This document shows, piece after piece, positions 1 through 8,016 of a stretch of DNA of 16,448 bases. The notes below the pieces were generated by a model. It was not told where the DNA came from. It did not search any database and was given only the letters and a program-made list of their open reading frames with translations. Both the position numbers and the translations under genes were made by a program. Numbering within the stretch: position 1 is the first letter of the stretch; each line of letters opens with the position of its first letter. Source of the DNA: an uncultured Alphaproteobacteria bacterium (GTDB taxonomy: Bacteria > Pseudomonadota > Alphaproteobacteria > Rs-D84); the NCBI GenBank assembly GCA_944390185.1, contig CALXPA010000013.1, positions 1-16,448 of the forward strand, read 5' to 3'.

Positions 1-371
1 ATTTCAAATCCGCGTTTTTCCAGTGCCTTGTTTAATGCAACCGCCATAGAATCATACCCCCGTTGATGTTTTAATATACTGAACAATAATCCCACAGACC
101 ACAAATCTGGCCGAATGTCAGACAAATTTGGGTGACCCAATGCCCCAACAAATGTCAGTTTCTTTATCCCGCGGCGGCGAAATTCGCGAACCGCCGGCCA
201 TCCGCCACCCAGACGCACCGCAATGTCAGGCGCCAGCCGCGCATCATAAAAATTCTTTAGCCCCACAACATACACGTCCCATCCCGCACGACGCAACGCA
301 TCGCGCGCAAAAAACGGTAAATCTAATGCGCCGGCAATTAATGCAATCTTTTTATCTGTATTGGTCTTCAT
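1..371 (-). CDS. lpxI: UDP-2,3-diacylglucosamine pyrophosphatase LpxI, N-terminal part (partial)
   Basis: The gene is read on the minus strand from ATG at 371-369 and is open at the left edge, leaving about 123 residues. The family hydrolyses UDP-2,3-diacylglucosamine to lipid X and UMP in lipid A synthesis, replacing LpxH in many alphaproteobacteria; it acts at the cytoplasmic face of the inner membrane. Visible family features are the N-terminal IALIAGALDLP (9-19), then a Rossmann-like segment with DVYVVGL (32-38), the central block GIKKLTFVGALGHPNLSDIRPD (about 69-90) and the end of the N-terminal domain, ALEKRGFE. An in-frame TGA lies 33 bases upstream of the ATG with no other start codon between, so the start is secure. 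No clear ribosome binding site is visible. It is divergent from the barrel gene at 461. Recognition rests on motif pattern; the catalytic C-terminal domain lies outside the window. Confidence 0.85.
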   Translation of the reverse strand, partial: MKTNTDKKIALIAGALDLPFFARDALRRAGWDVYVVGLKNFYDARLAPDIAVRLGGGWPAVREFRRRGIKKLTFVGALGHPNLSDIRPDLWSVGLLFSILKHQRGYDSMAVALNKALEKRGFE

Positions 372-460
372 ATTCTGGTATGGTACGAATAAATCAGGCT
401 GGAATCAAGTTGCAATTTATGTTATCATTCCAGTAACGGTATTAATTTGGGTGATTTAAT

Positions 461-1225
461 ATGAAGCGAATATCATATGCAATTTTTTTGGCGTTGCTGG
501 TAACTGCGCCGGCAATGGCGTCGTATTCGGATTCGCAATTTCGTGATGAAATTGCCACAGGGCTGGATTTAATCGCGGTGCGTGAAAATGTCGATGCCCC
601 AGATGATGCGCCCGGGGCGTTGGGACTGGAAGTATATCAGACAACGGATGCGGTGTCTGGGGATGCGACCCAGATGTTTATTCCGGCGTCTATGTATCTG
701 CGCGCGGGTGGTGGTATTAATCTGGGGGTGGCGACTGACCAGGCACATGTCGGGGAACACGGATATACCAGCCAGGGCAGTTGGACCACACAAATCGGAC
801 TGGGGTGGAATTTGTCATCCTATGTTCGGACGGAACTGGATTTCCAGGAATCAACATTTAAATTTGATGGCTTGGATGATATTGGGGCGTCGTATCAAAC
901 ACTGGGGGGGATGTTGTATTTTGATTTTGCGCGGCGCTATGTCCAGATGGGGGATATTACGCATCGTCGCCGGTTTGTGCCGTTTATGGGATTGGGGGCG
1001 GCCGCTGGTGTGTACCAGTTTGATGGCCCTGGTGGCGCCGATGGGTTTGTGATTGCGGCGCCACGTGCGACGTTGGGTGTTAATATAATGCTGAACGATA
1101 TGATTGGGCTGGACATCATGTACCAGTACCAGATGATGATAGGTAACGGTTTTGGGTGGAATGTTCGGGCTGGTGGTGTTGATAATATCAGCAATATTAT
1201 GGCGTCATTCCGTGTGAACTTCTAG
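461..1225 (+). CDS. Outer-membrane beta-barrel protein (OmpA-like barrel), 254 aa
   Basis: A signal peptide is evident (residues 1-20, cleavage after AMA). An acidic stretch follows, and from about residue 75 a series of alternating hydrophobic and polar strands resembles the small eight-stranded OmpA/Opa-type barrels (for example YLRAGGGINLG, TQIGLGWNL, VPFMGLGAAAG and GLDIMYQYQMM). The protein ends in FRVNF; a C-terminal Phe is the usual recognition signal for the BAM complex. GGGTGA at 449-454 is a plausible ribosome binding site. The next gene, 17 bases downstream, encodes a shorter paralogue with the same strand order, so the two probably arose by duplication and are co-transcribed. The barrel call is firm. 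The specific role (structural, adhesive or small porin) cannot be told from sequence. Confidence 0.82.
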   Translation: MKRISYAIFLALLVTAPAMASYSDSQFRDEIATGLDLIAVRENVDAPDDAPGALGLEVYQTTDAVSGDATQMFIPASMYLRAGGGINLGVATDQAHVGEHGYTSQGSWTTQIGLGWNLSSYVRTELDFQESTFKFDGLDDIGASYQTLGGMLYFDFARRYVQMGDITHRRRFVPFMGLGAAAGVYQFDGPGGADGFVIAAPRATLGVNIMLNDMIGLDIMYQYQMMIGNGFGWNVRAGGVDNISNIMASFRVNF

Positions 1226-1242
1226 ACTGTGGGGTTAGGTAA

Positions 1243-1875
1243 ATGAAAATAGAAACGAAATTTTTGTTGGCGATGCTGGCGGTGATGCCGGTGACGGCAA
1301 ATGCAGATATCCCGTACAGGGTAGAGCAAACTGTGATGCCACAATCAGACCAGATTCAGGAATTAGGGCGCTTTTATGTTGGTGGTGCGTATAATCTGTC
1401 TGGGTGGAATGACTATGTGGATGATGATGGGGTGGCGCTGCGCGGTCGGACGACGTCGTCATTTGATGTTGTCGCCGGCGGACGTGTCACAGATATCTTT
1501 CGGATAGAGGCGAATTATGCCCGTACGGTCGCAAATTGGGATGCGTTTGATTTGGTGGCTGATACGGCCATGGTGAACTTTATTTTAGATGCCCGAATTG
1601 ATGCGCTGTATCAATTGTTTTATAACCAGCGTATTGTGCCGTATGTTGGCCTGGGTGGTGGTGCGGCGTGGAATACAGTTGATGGAACGTCGGTAAAACA
1701 TGATATCAGTCCGGTTGTGGCGGCACTGGCCGGGGTGGGATTCGAACTGGGGCCGTGGTTTACGTTGGATATCGGATATCGGTACATGTATATGTTTACA
1801 CCACAGTTTGATTATGTCGCAGATTTCGCGCCGATTGCACATCAGTTGCGTGCTGGGGTGCGTCTGAATTTCTAA
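1243..1875 (+). CDS. Outer-membrane beta-barrel protein, 210 aa, paralogue of the preceding gene
   Basis: The signal peptide ends at ANA (residues 19-21). The mature part has the strand pattern of an eight-stranded barrel: RFYVGGAYNLSGW, SSFDVVAGGRV, IFRIEANYA, RIVPYVGLGGGAAW, WFTLDIGYRYMYM, and a terminal LRAGVRLNF with the C-terminal Phe expected of BAM substrates. The block VPYVGLGGGAAW matches VPFMGLGAAAG of the upstream protein, and LDIGYRYMYM matches LDIMYQYQMM, which supports tandem duplication. It lies 17 bases after that gene and 8 bases before the methyltransferase gene, so all three are likely one transcript. An RNA methyltransferase after two barrel genes suggests convenience of transcription rather than a shared pathway. 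Confidence 0.82.
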   Translation: MKIETKFLLAMLAVMPVTANADIPYRVEQTVMPQSDQIQELGRFYVGGAYNLSGWNDYVDDDGVALRGRTTSSFDVVAGGRVTDIFRIEANYARTVANWDAFDLVADTAMVNFILDARIDALYQLFYNQRIVPYVGLGGGAAWNTVDGTSVKHDISPVVAALAGVGFELGPWFTLDIGYRYMYMFTPQFDYVADFAPIAHQLRAGVRLNF

Positions 1876-1883
1876 ATCGAAAT

Positions 1884-2807
1884 ATGAAAACGTGTCCGTT
1901 TTTTGGTCTGTGTGGTGGATGCCAGTACGATTTTACGGCCGCGGATTATCGTGCGAAAAAGCTGGCCGGGGTGGTGGGGCTGCCCATCACTGGGGATGCC
2001 ATATGGTGTGCGCCGGGTGCGCGCAGGCGGGCCGAATTCGCCTTTGCCGATGGCGCATTTGGTTTTTACCAACATCGGTCACGGACCATTGTGCCGGTGC
2101 GGGGATGTCCGTTGTGTTGTGATGCGATAAATGGCGTGTTGGGCCAGATTGCGGCCATGCCGTGGAATGGGGCGGGTGCGGTCTTGGTGACGGCGTGCGA
2201 CAATGGAATTGATGTTGGGGTGACGTCGGCTGTTCCTTATTTTTCATCAGATTTTAAACGTGCGGCAAATACATTGCCGGTAATACGTGTTACATGGAAT
2301 GCCCAGGTTGTTGCCCAGACGGCGATTCCCCGGGTCAGCTTTGGCAATCATACAGTTGAATATCCGCCGAATGCGTTTCTGCAGCCAACGGTTGTCGGGG
2401 CGGATATATTACGTGATATGGTGGTCCAGGCGGTCGGAAAATCGCAACATGTCGCAGATTTGTTCTGTGGGCTGGGGAACTTTACATTTGCGACGGGTGC
2501 CGATGGGTTTGATATTTCTGGCACAGGTGTGCGGCGTGATTTATTTCGTAATCCATTGACGGTGGGAATGCTGGGGCAGTATGATTGTGTTATCATGGAC
2601 CCGCCACGCGCCGGTGCCGATGCCCAATGTCGAAATTTGGCGGCGTCTGGGGTTGCGCGGGTGATATACATATCGTGTAATCCATCGACATGGCGACGCG
2701 ACAGCAATATTCTGGCGCGGGGCGGATATCGTTTAACACAATTAATCCCAGTGGACCAATTTGTCGGCAGTGTGCACTGGGAACTGTTTTCTGTATTTGA
2801 AAAATAA
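1884..2807 (+). CDS. Compact RlmD/TrmA-type RNA (uracil-C5) methyltransferase with Fe-S cluster cysteines
   Basis: The protein is a class I SAM-dependent m5U methyltransferase, most like alphaproteobacterial RlmD (RumA) homologues that act on 23S rRNA. It begins directly at the cysteine motif C4, C10, C13 (CPFFGLCGGC), with C75 in RGCPLC as the likely fourth 4Fe-4S ligand, so the N-terminal TRAM domain is absent. AFLQ (164-167) matches the substrate loop. DLFCGLGNF (192-200) is SAM motif I, DPPRAG (239-244) is motif IV, C265 in ISCNPSTW is the catalytic nucleophile, and E300 near the C-terminus is in the position of the general base. At 307 aa it is about 100 residues shorter than typical family members. 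Much of the shortening lies between motif I and DLF (219-221), where the usual acidic motif II region is almost gone. Start at ATG 1884, 8 bases after the preceding stop; the ribosome binding site is weak. Which uridine is modified is unknown. Confidence 0.82.
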   Translation: MKTCPFFGLCGGCQYDFTAADYRAKKLAGVVGLPITGDAIWCAPGARRRAEFAFADGAFGFYQHRSRTIVPVRGCPLCCDAINGVLGQIAAMPWNGAGAVLVTACDNGIDVGVTSAVPYFSSDFKRAANTLPVIRVTWNAQVVAQTAIPRVSFGNHTVEYPPNAFLQPTVVGADILRDMVVQAVGKSQHVADLFCGLGNFTFATGADGFDISGTGVRRDLFRNPLTVGMLGQYDCVIMDPPRAGADAQCRNLAASGVARVIYISCNPSTWRRDSNILARGGYRLTQLIPVDQFVGSVHWELFSVFEK

Positions 2808-2808
2808 G

Positions 2809-2841
2809 AATCTGTTACGGGGCGTCGATTGACGACAGATT
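2809..2841. terminator. Possible stem between convergent genes
   Basis: AATCTGT (2809-2815) pairs with ACAGATT (2835-2841), and CGTC (2823-2826) pairs with GACG (2831-2834) inside it. The element sits exactly between two converging stop codons and overlaps the stop of the minus-strand gene. There is a 7-base bulge and no T-run on either side, so intrinsic termination is uncertain. Confidence 0.3.
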
Positions 2842-5476
2842 AACTGATATCGCATTTATTTGGGATGAATCTGATTTCAACCTTGCGACAGTCGGGCTGG
2901 TTACCAGATTTGTCGCATGCGCTGGATCCGACACCGAATGTCTGTATATTTGCACTGGGGATTTTTGCGGATGTCAGTGCCTGGCCCACGGATTGGGCAC
3001 GCTGTTCAGACAGTGGATTATTTATCCGGTCGCTGCCCGTTCTGTCGGTATGGCCAACGATAGTTATACAATAATTAGGACTGTTTTTCTGGGCGGCGAT
3101 GACATCAGCGGCAAATTCAGCAATTGTTTGCTGGGCCGTGGCGGTCAGTTTAGAACTGTTCAATTCAAACAAACTGGACGCAGACAGATTTATGACCTCT
3201 GGTGTGGTTTGTGTATTTATTGGCACCTGGATTGATGCAATTGTGATTGGGGTATTGGCCTGGACATCCAGACGTGGCATACATTCGTTTGCCTGGGTAA
3301 TCATGTGGGTGTCTGTGGGGCAATAGCATCCCTGGGCATCATTGCGCAGTCTGTATCCGTTTGTGCACTCGCATTCGCCAGATGAATTAGTAATCATGTT
3401 TTCGTCCAGATTTTCGCAGGTGGTTTTTTGATCGGACGGATATCCGCATTCAGTGCCGTTATTTGTTGCGATTTGGCCATCGGCGCACTGGACGCATGTG
3501 TTTCTGTTGCTGTCGTATGCATAGTTTTTGTTATTGCATACGCATGTCGGATATGTCCCACTGGCATCGGATGGACATTTTGCGTTGGCATCTGATGCCG
3601 GCAGTGCATCTGCATTATTCTGCAGTTTCTTTAGTGGTTCATATTTCGCCTGGATTGCCTGGGTTTGATCCTGGGCCGATGCCTTGTTATGATTTATCGC
3701 CAGGTTGCCGACAATCCCGACCAATGCCCCAGTACCCGCCACGATGGCCCCTGTTTGTAATTTCTGGGCCGTCGCAGATTGTTGGGCCGCCCATTCGGTT
3801 GCATCGGCCCCCGTCGGATCCAACAGTGCGCGTGCCAGTGATGTATATGTACTGTTTACGATACCGGTGCCTTGGTTGTCATACAGGCCCATGGTTGCAC
3901 TGTCCATTATAACCTGGGATTCCAGGCCGGGTGTCATCCCCAGGGCTTCTTTGCGCATCTTTAAATCGGACGCCAGTTGCATATATTCGGTGTACAGCGG
4001 TAACAGTGCGTTCGCACCCGGCAGTGCAACGTTTGCCTGGCCACCTGTGATATTGCGGCCCTGGCCATAGTCACAGCGGAACGTTGCCAGGTACGCTGAC
4101 ATATCCTGTTCGGCGGATTCGTCGGCACTTTGTTGTGCCAGGGCGGACGCCACCTGCATTCCGCCGATACCCATTGCGCCGATACTGGCCCCGCCCAACA
4201 GACGGTTTGCAATGGACTGTTCTTTTTCGCGCATGGCGTCGGCGTTTTCTTGCAATTCGGCAATTTGTTTTTCAGAATCTTCTTTGGATAAAATTGGTTC
4301 TGGGGTTTCGGCAACGCATTTACCACGCTGAACACGGTATCCGTCTGCGCAGGCTGTGGCATGGCACTTGCCACGTTTTAATTCACCCGCCGTGGCATGT
4401 TCAAGTTCGGCCAATTGCTGGGGCGTGCAGTCGCCATCGCTGGGGATACAGGCGTCTTCGTCGTCATTCGGTAAATATCCGTGTTCGCAAGAATCAACCA
4501 CGCATACCAGTTTGTCGCCATCGACGCGGTTGTGTGTCTTTTTTGCGTGTTCTGGCGGTGTGGCGCAAGGTTCTTTTTCCATGTCGGTACAACCGTCGCC
4601 CGCCGCGTTCAGGACATAGCGCGGGCCCTGGCATTCTATCTTGTTACATGTTTTCGCCTGGTTATCATATTTGTATCCGTGTACGCATGATTTGGGGTCT
4701 GGAACGCAATACACCTGGCCGTCTTTGTTCATGGCTGTTTGTCCAGACGTTGCATTGGCCGCCGCCAGTAACGTTTCGTTACATGGGGTACTTTTGAAAG
4801 ATGCGGTTACATTGACCTCGTCCAGGACCTCTGTAGATGCGGCCAGCGCTATTGTTCCCATGTCTTCGTCAGGGTCCAGTGTTTGGGTTTCATAGCCTAT
4901 GTAAGAGATGACCAGTTTGTCATCGCCCGGAAAATCGTCAATAGAAAAGTTGCCGTCTGTATCAGTTATCGTGCCCGTGGACGTGTCTGATGATGCATAG
5001 ACCGTGGCGCCAATAATGGATTCACCGGTGGCCTGGTCAATCACGCGCCCAGAAACCGTCATGGGTGCAATACACGCAGTGCCGTCGTCCGATGGGGCAT
5101 ATTGTGCCGAATCGCACATGGTTACGATGCATTTCCATGTGTTAACACTGCCCGGTGTGGCGAATATACGTTCGCCTGCGGCGTCAAAGGCCTGCCATTC
5201 GGCTTGACGGACATGGGCACTGTTTTCTGGCTGGCATTCGTTGCGTTGTGATAAATCAAGGCATTTCCCAATTTCTGGATTCAGATAGTATCCTGGTTTG
5301 CATGCCAATTGACTGGTTACCCGGCATTCGCCGTTTTCCTTGGTCGTGGTGACGGCGTTGGCCGTAGATATGGCATTCAGTTGATTTAATTCTGATTCTG
5401 TACAGGGCTTCGTCACTGCCCCCAGTGTCGGGGTAATCAGAAAAACAGTAAAGATTGATACAAACAGTTTTTTCAT
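2840..5476 (-). CDS. Exported cysteine-rich protein with carboxypeptidase-regulatory-like domain and C-terminal OmpA domain, 878 aa
   Basis: Signal peptide 1-20 (TLGA). Residues 25-137 and 230-390 hold repeated small Cys modules of the form C-x-x-G-Y...C (CKPGYYLN, CVHGYKYD, CEHGYLPN, CADGYRVQ). Between them, residues 140-213 form a CarboxypepD_reg-like domain (VSGRVIDQATGESIIGATV, TDTDGNFSI, LVISYIGYETQT), followed by LDEVNVTAS, which resembles a TonB box. Residues 395-425 look helical. Two Gly/Ala-rich hydrophobic segments lie at about 427-447 and 576-594. More Cys modules follow at 634-732. Residues 765-874 are an OmpA peptidoglycan-binding domain with GHTDRTGS (D811) and NPLSEQRA (R826). 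The protein is probably periplasmic or outer-membrane facing and tethered to the cell wall. It is last in a three-gene minus-strand cluster, 34 bases after the 493-aa gene. An ATTATA at 5493-5498 (TATAAT on the coding strand) could add a weak internal promoter. The OmpA and regulatory-like domains are clear; overall function is unknown. Confidence 0.85.
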   Translation of the reverse strand: MKKLFVSIFTVFLITPTLGAVTKPCTESELNQLNAISTANAVTTTKENGECRVTSQLACKPGYYLNPEIGKCLDLSQRNECQPENSAHVRQAEWQAFDAAGERIFATPGSVNTWKCIVTMCDSAQYAPSDDGTACIAPMTVSGRVIDQATGESIIGATVYASSDTSTGTITDTDGNFSIDDFPGDDKLVISYIGYETQTLDPDEDMGTIALAASTEVLDEVNVTASFKSTPCNETLLAAANATSGQTAMNKDGQVYCVPDPKSCVHGYKYDNQAKTCNKIECQGPRYVLNAAGDGCTDMEKEPCATPPEHAKKTHNRVDGDKLVCVVDSCEHGYLPNDDEDACIPSDGDCTPQQLAELEHATAGELKRGKCHATACADGYRVQRGKCVAETPEPILSKEDSEKQIAELQENADAMREKEQSIANRLLGGASIGAMGIGGMQVASALAQQSADESAEQDMSAYLATFRCDYGQGRNITGGQANVALPGANALLPLYTEYMQLASDLKMRKEALGMTPGLESQVIMDSATMGLYDNQGTGIVNSTYTSLARALLDPTGADATEWAAQQSATAQKLQTGAIVAGTGALVGIVGNLAINHNKASAQDQTQAIQAKYEPLKKLQNNADALPASDANAKCPSDASGTYPTCVCNNKNYAYDSNRNTCVQCADGQIATNNGTECGYPSDQKTTCENLDENMITNSSGECECTNGYRLRNDAQGCYCPTDTHMITQANECMPRLDVQANTPITIASIQVPINTQTTPEVINLSASSLFELNSSKLTATAQQTIAEFAADVIAAQKNSPNYCITIVGHTDRTGSDRINNPLSEQRAQSVGQALTSAKIPSANIQTFGVGSSACDKSGNQPDCRKVEIRFIPNKCDIS

Positions 5477-5510
5477 CGTTTTGTTCGTATAGATTATATT
5501 GTCGTCTTGC

Positions 5511-6992
5511 CTATCTGCTGGTGCGGGTGGCCACTGTGCGGGTCGTCGTTTGGCCCGTATTGTTGCTGTTCGCGGTGTCGTTTGTCTTATTGTCGCTGTC
5601 TGTTTGACTGTTATTATCGGACGTGTCCGAACCTATTGCAAAGCTGGTGGGGGCACTGGTTCCTGCTGTCGTTGTGGCATTGTCACCAGTTTCATTTTTG
5701 GCCGCATCTTTGCCATCGGTGTCTGTGGCGTTATTGCCATAATTTTGTTCGTATTCTTTTTTCGCGTCTTTCAGTGCGCTTTCTGCGCGTTGGCGATCAA
5801 CCGCACGATCAATTGCGCCCGATGTTATTGCGCCTGCTGCAATACCCAGACCAGAACCCATTAATGCCGATGTCGCCGAAGACTGGGCACGTGTTGTACG
5901 GTACGCGTTTTCCATAAATGTCGTAATGTCAATACCAAACCAATCAGGGGTACAGCTGAATGTACTGCCGGCATATGCCTTTTTCGATGCGTACAGGGTG
6001 CTGTCGTCGCCCGCATAGAATTCAACCGTAAATACGCAATCCAAACTGCGTTCGTCGAACAGGGCGCCCATCGCTTCGCACTGGGTGCGCATCTGGTCCA
6101 TCAGATCGGCCAGGCGTTCTTCATCAATATATACCTGGTTTTCCGCATTTATGCGCAGATTGCTGAACGCGGTCATCGCGCGACTGGCCAGGCCAGAATC
6201 TTGTTCCACGCATTTGTCCGCGATTGATTTACATTTTTCAATTGCCGCATCGCCCGCGGATTTACCCAGGCATTTGGTAAAATTTGTTCCGCATTCTGTT
6301 TCGATGCAACTGTTATATTGACTGCCACAGGTGATTATGCTGTTGTACATAGACAACTGGGCATTTGTGTCACGATCCGCCCTGATTTCTGCGGAAAACA
6401 GACGATATTCTTCGCCCGTGCATTTTGTATCAATGCTGTTGCGGCAAGAATCCATTTTCATGCCCCAGATACTGTCACTGTCGCCACGGCATTCCAAGAA
6501 ATCCGTACCACAGGCGTCTTGCATACAGGCGCGTAATTCCAGGTCGCACGTGTTGCGGCCACTGGCCAAAGCGGTGGCGGCAGTATTAATTGCGTCCTGG
6601 GAATCCAAGGCCGCGCGTTGGGCCTGGATTAATTCGGCCATGCGGTTGTCTGTGGTCGTGGTGTTATCGACACCAACGCTGGTCATGAATTGGTCAAATT
6701 GAGACGCCTTGTTTTCAATGACAATTTCAGGTTCTGTGGTTTCTGTTGTTGTAACGGCTGTCACATCCGCGGTGACCGGCGTTGTTGTCGCCGCCGCCAC
6801 AGCAGGCGCGTGTGCGGCCACGTTTGCGCGCGTAACGCTGGGGCGGGCGGTGGTCGTGGTGCCGGTGCTGCCGCGTTGAACCACCGCCGCATACGCAGGC
6901 ACGGTCGCAATCAGCATCGCGCACGCCGCCACATACGTCGCGGGGCGTATTTGTTTGTGTCGGCCAAGATTTTTAAATACTTTTATTTTCAT
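5511..6992 (-). CDS. Exported protein with two tandem cysteine repeats, 493 aa, not recognised
   Basis: A basic N-terminus and hydrophobic stretch (18-35) form a signal peptide ending in AYA. Residues 40-90 are Thr/Ala-rich and low complexity. Two copies of a Cys unit follow, at 149-191 and 222-261, each with C-x6-C-x4-C-G-T-[DN]-F-x2-C-x-G, then a C-x(6-7)-C pair. Residues 280-320 look helical, with C305 and C319. A Gly/Ala-rich hydrophobic segment (SALMGSGLGIAAGAIT, 375-390) precedes a charged helix (395-418) and an Asn/Thr/Asp-rich tail to the C-terminus. The gene starts 11 bases after the stop of the 293-aa gene, which carries similar Cys spacing, so the products may act together, perhaps as disulfide-bonded envelope proteins. 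The AGGA is almost adjacent to the ATG, leaving the start slightly uncertain. No known family is recognised. Confidence 0.75.
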   Translation of the reverse strand: MKIKVFKNLGRHKQIRPATYVAACAMLIATVPAYAAVVQRGSTGTTTTARPSVTRANVAAHAPAVAAATTTPVTADVTAVTTTETTEPEIVIENKASQFDQFMTSVGVDNTTTTDNRMAELIQAQRAALDSQDAINTAATALASGRNTCDLELRACMQDACGTDFLECRGDSDSIWGMKMDSCRNSIDTKCTGEEYRLFSAEIRADRDTNAQLSMYNSIITCGSQYNSCIETECGTNFTKCLGKSAGDAAIEKCKSIADKCVEQDSGLASRAMTAFSNLRINAENQVYIDEERLADLMDQMRTQCEAMGALFDERSLDCVFTVEFYAGDDSTLYASKKAYAGSTFSCTPDWFGIDITTFMENAYRTTRAQSSATSALMGSGLGIAAGAITSGAIDRAVDRQRAESALKDAKKEYEQNYGNNATDTDGKDAAKNETGDNATTTAGTSAPTSFAIGSDTSDNNSQTDSDNKTNDTANSNNTGQTTTRTVATRTSR

Positions 6993-7003
6993 TCCTGTTT
7001 ATC

Positions 7004-7885
7004 TTAATCCAATGTGGCGCACGCAGTGTTATAAAATTCGCACAATGCGACTGCGCTGGCGCGTTCATTGTCGTCGTTTCGGCTGTCGCTGGTTCCGGCG
7101 CATTTGTTCGGCATCTTGGTTTCGCAGACATTTTCAATGCATGCGTTATATGCCGCATTGTCTGTGCACGCGTTTTTTGCATCCATTAATTTCTGGTCGC
7201 GGGCCTGTTGATAATTGGCAACAATCGATGCCAGCATTGTGTCCGCTGCCTCAATCGCCAGGTCGCGTGCAGATGCCAGTTCAGTGCGAATGTCCGACAG
7301 ATAATCGTCGCACCCGGTGGCCTGGACGCTGCACTGGGAAAAGAATTCGTTGAATTCAGTATCGTTTTCACATGCGCGATAGTCGGCGCCACAACGTGTT
7401 TCTGATACCATGCACAGTGTAATGTTCGACTGGCACGCCGACAGCGATGTTTCTTGGGCCCGTTCGGATAATGTTGCCGCCAGTTGCGCGCTGACCCCTG
7501 CGGCGCGGCACGATTGTTCAATTAATTCATCGTACGTGTCGGATACGTCGTCTGGGGTACAGCCATCAATCTTGGCAATGCATTGGCGGGTGGCCCATGC
7601 GTAACGTTGGCCTGGGTCGGTGGGTGCATCTTCCAGTTCGTCTGCGCCGATAGTATAGCGGGCGGATGCCCCCAACGACAGGCTGCGCATTGCGTTTTGC
7701 GTTGGTGGGGTGCCGGCACTGGATGTGCCGCAATATTGGCACCGGGCCGCCGGATTTGATGTCACATTTATCGCACACACAGAATCTAAACAACGGGTCA
7801 GATTTGCCACAGAACATGTCGCCGCCCCGGCAATCGCCGGGCACACAGACATAACCAGGACAAAAAACATCAGGCTTGATTTCAT
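7004..7885 (-). CDS. Exported cysteine-rich protein, 293 aa, not recognised
   Basis: Signal peptide 1-21 (AIAGA) with mature start near ATCSV. Five cysteines cluster at 24-52 (C24, C32, C37, C49, C52). A central unit (C151, C158, C165, C172) has C-x6-C-x6-C-G-A-D-Y-x2-C, and a C-terminal unit (C240, C249, C254, C262) resembles the repeat of the 493-aa protein encoded next. A helical, Cys-free stretch runs from about 193 to 239 and may be coiled coil. The total of over 20 cysteines after a signal peptide suggests extensive disulfide bonding in the periplasm or on the surface. It is the first gene of the minus-strand cluster, with GAGAGAA just upstream of the ATG and a TATACT -10-like box at 7902-7907 (complement). 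Function is unknown. Confidence 0.75.
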   Translation of the reverse strand: MKSSLMFFVLVMSVCPAIAGAATCSVANLTRCLDSVCAINVTSNPAARCQYCGTSSAGTPPTQNAMRSLSLGASARYTIGADELEDAPTDPGQRYAWATRQCIAKIDGCTPDDVSDTYDELIEQSCRAAGVSAQLAATLSERAQETSLSACQSNITLCMVSETRCGADYRACENDTEFNEFFSQCSVQATGCDDYLSDIRTELASARDLAIEAADTMLASIVANYQQARDQKLMDAKNACTDNAAYNACIENVCETKMPNKCAGTSDSRNDDNERASAVALCEFYNTACATLD

Positions 7886-7901
7886 TTCTCTCTTGTGTGA
7901 A

Positions 7902-7907
7902 AGTATA
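7902..7907 (-). promoter_or_regulatory. -10 box for the cysteine-rich cluster
   Basis: TATACT on the minus strand lies 17 bases before the ATG at 7885 and would start transcription near 7895. The hexamer 17 bases further upstream (TTTCTT) is a poor -35. The box is in the divergent region shared with the coiled-coil gene at 8017. Confidence 0.4.
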
Positions 7908-7958
7908 TCAAAAATGTATATAATAAGAAAGCGAAAAAATAAAAATTTACATTAGGAC

Positions 7959-7987
7959 TTGACAAAACGATTATTTTTGTCTATATT
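7959..7987 (+). promoter_or_regulatory. Strong sigma-70-type promoter for the 8017 gene
   Basis: A perfect TTGACA (7959-7964), a 17-base spacer and TATATT (7982-7987) are followed by AAAAGGA (8003-8009) and ATG at 8017. This is the best consensus promoter in the window and predicts a short leader of about 23 bases. Confidence 0.85.
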
Positions 7988-8016
7988 CTGGGTGTACAAA
8001 ACAAAAGGATTTAAAT

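Noticed and set aside
128..436. 102-aa plus-strand frame
   Set aside because: It lies antisense to the lpxI fragment, which has clear family motifs; the frame has no recognisable domain.
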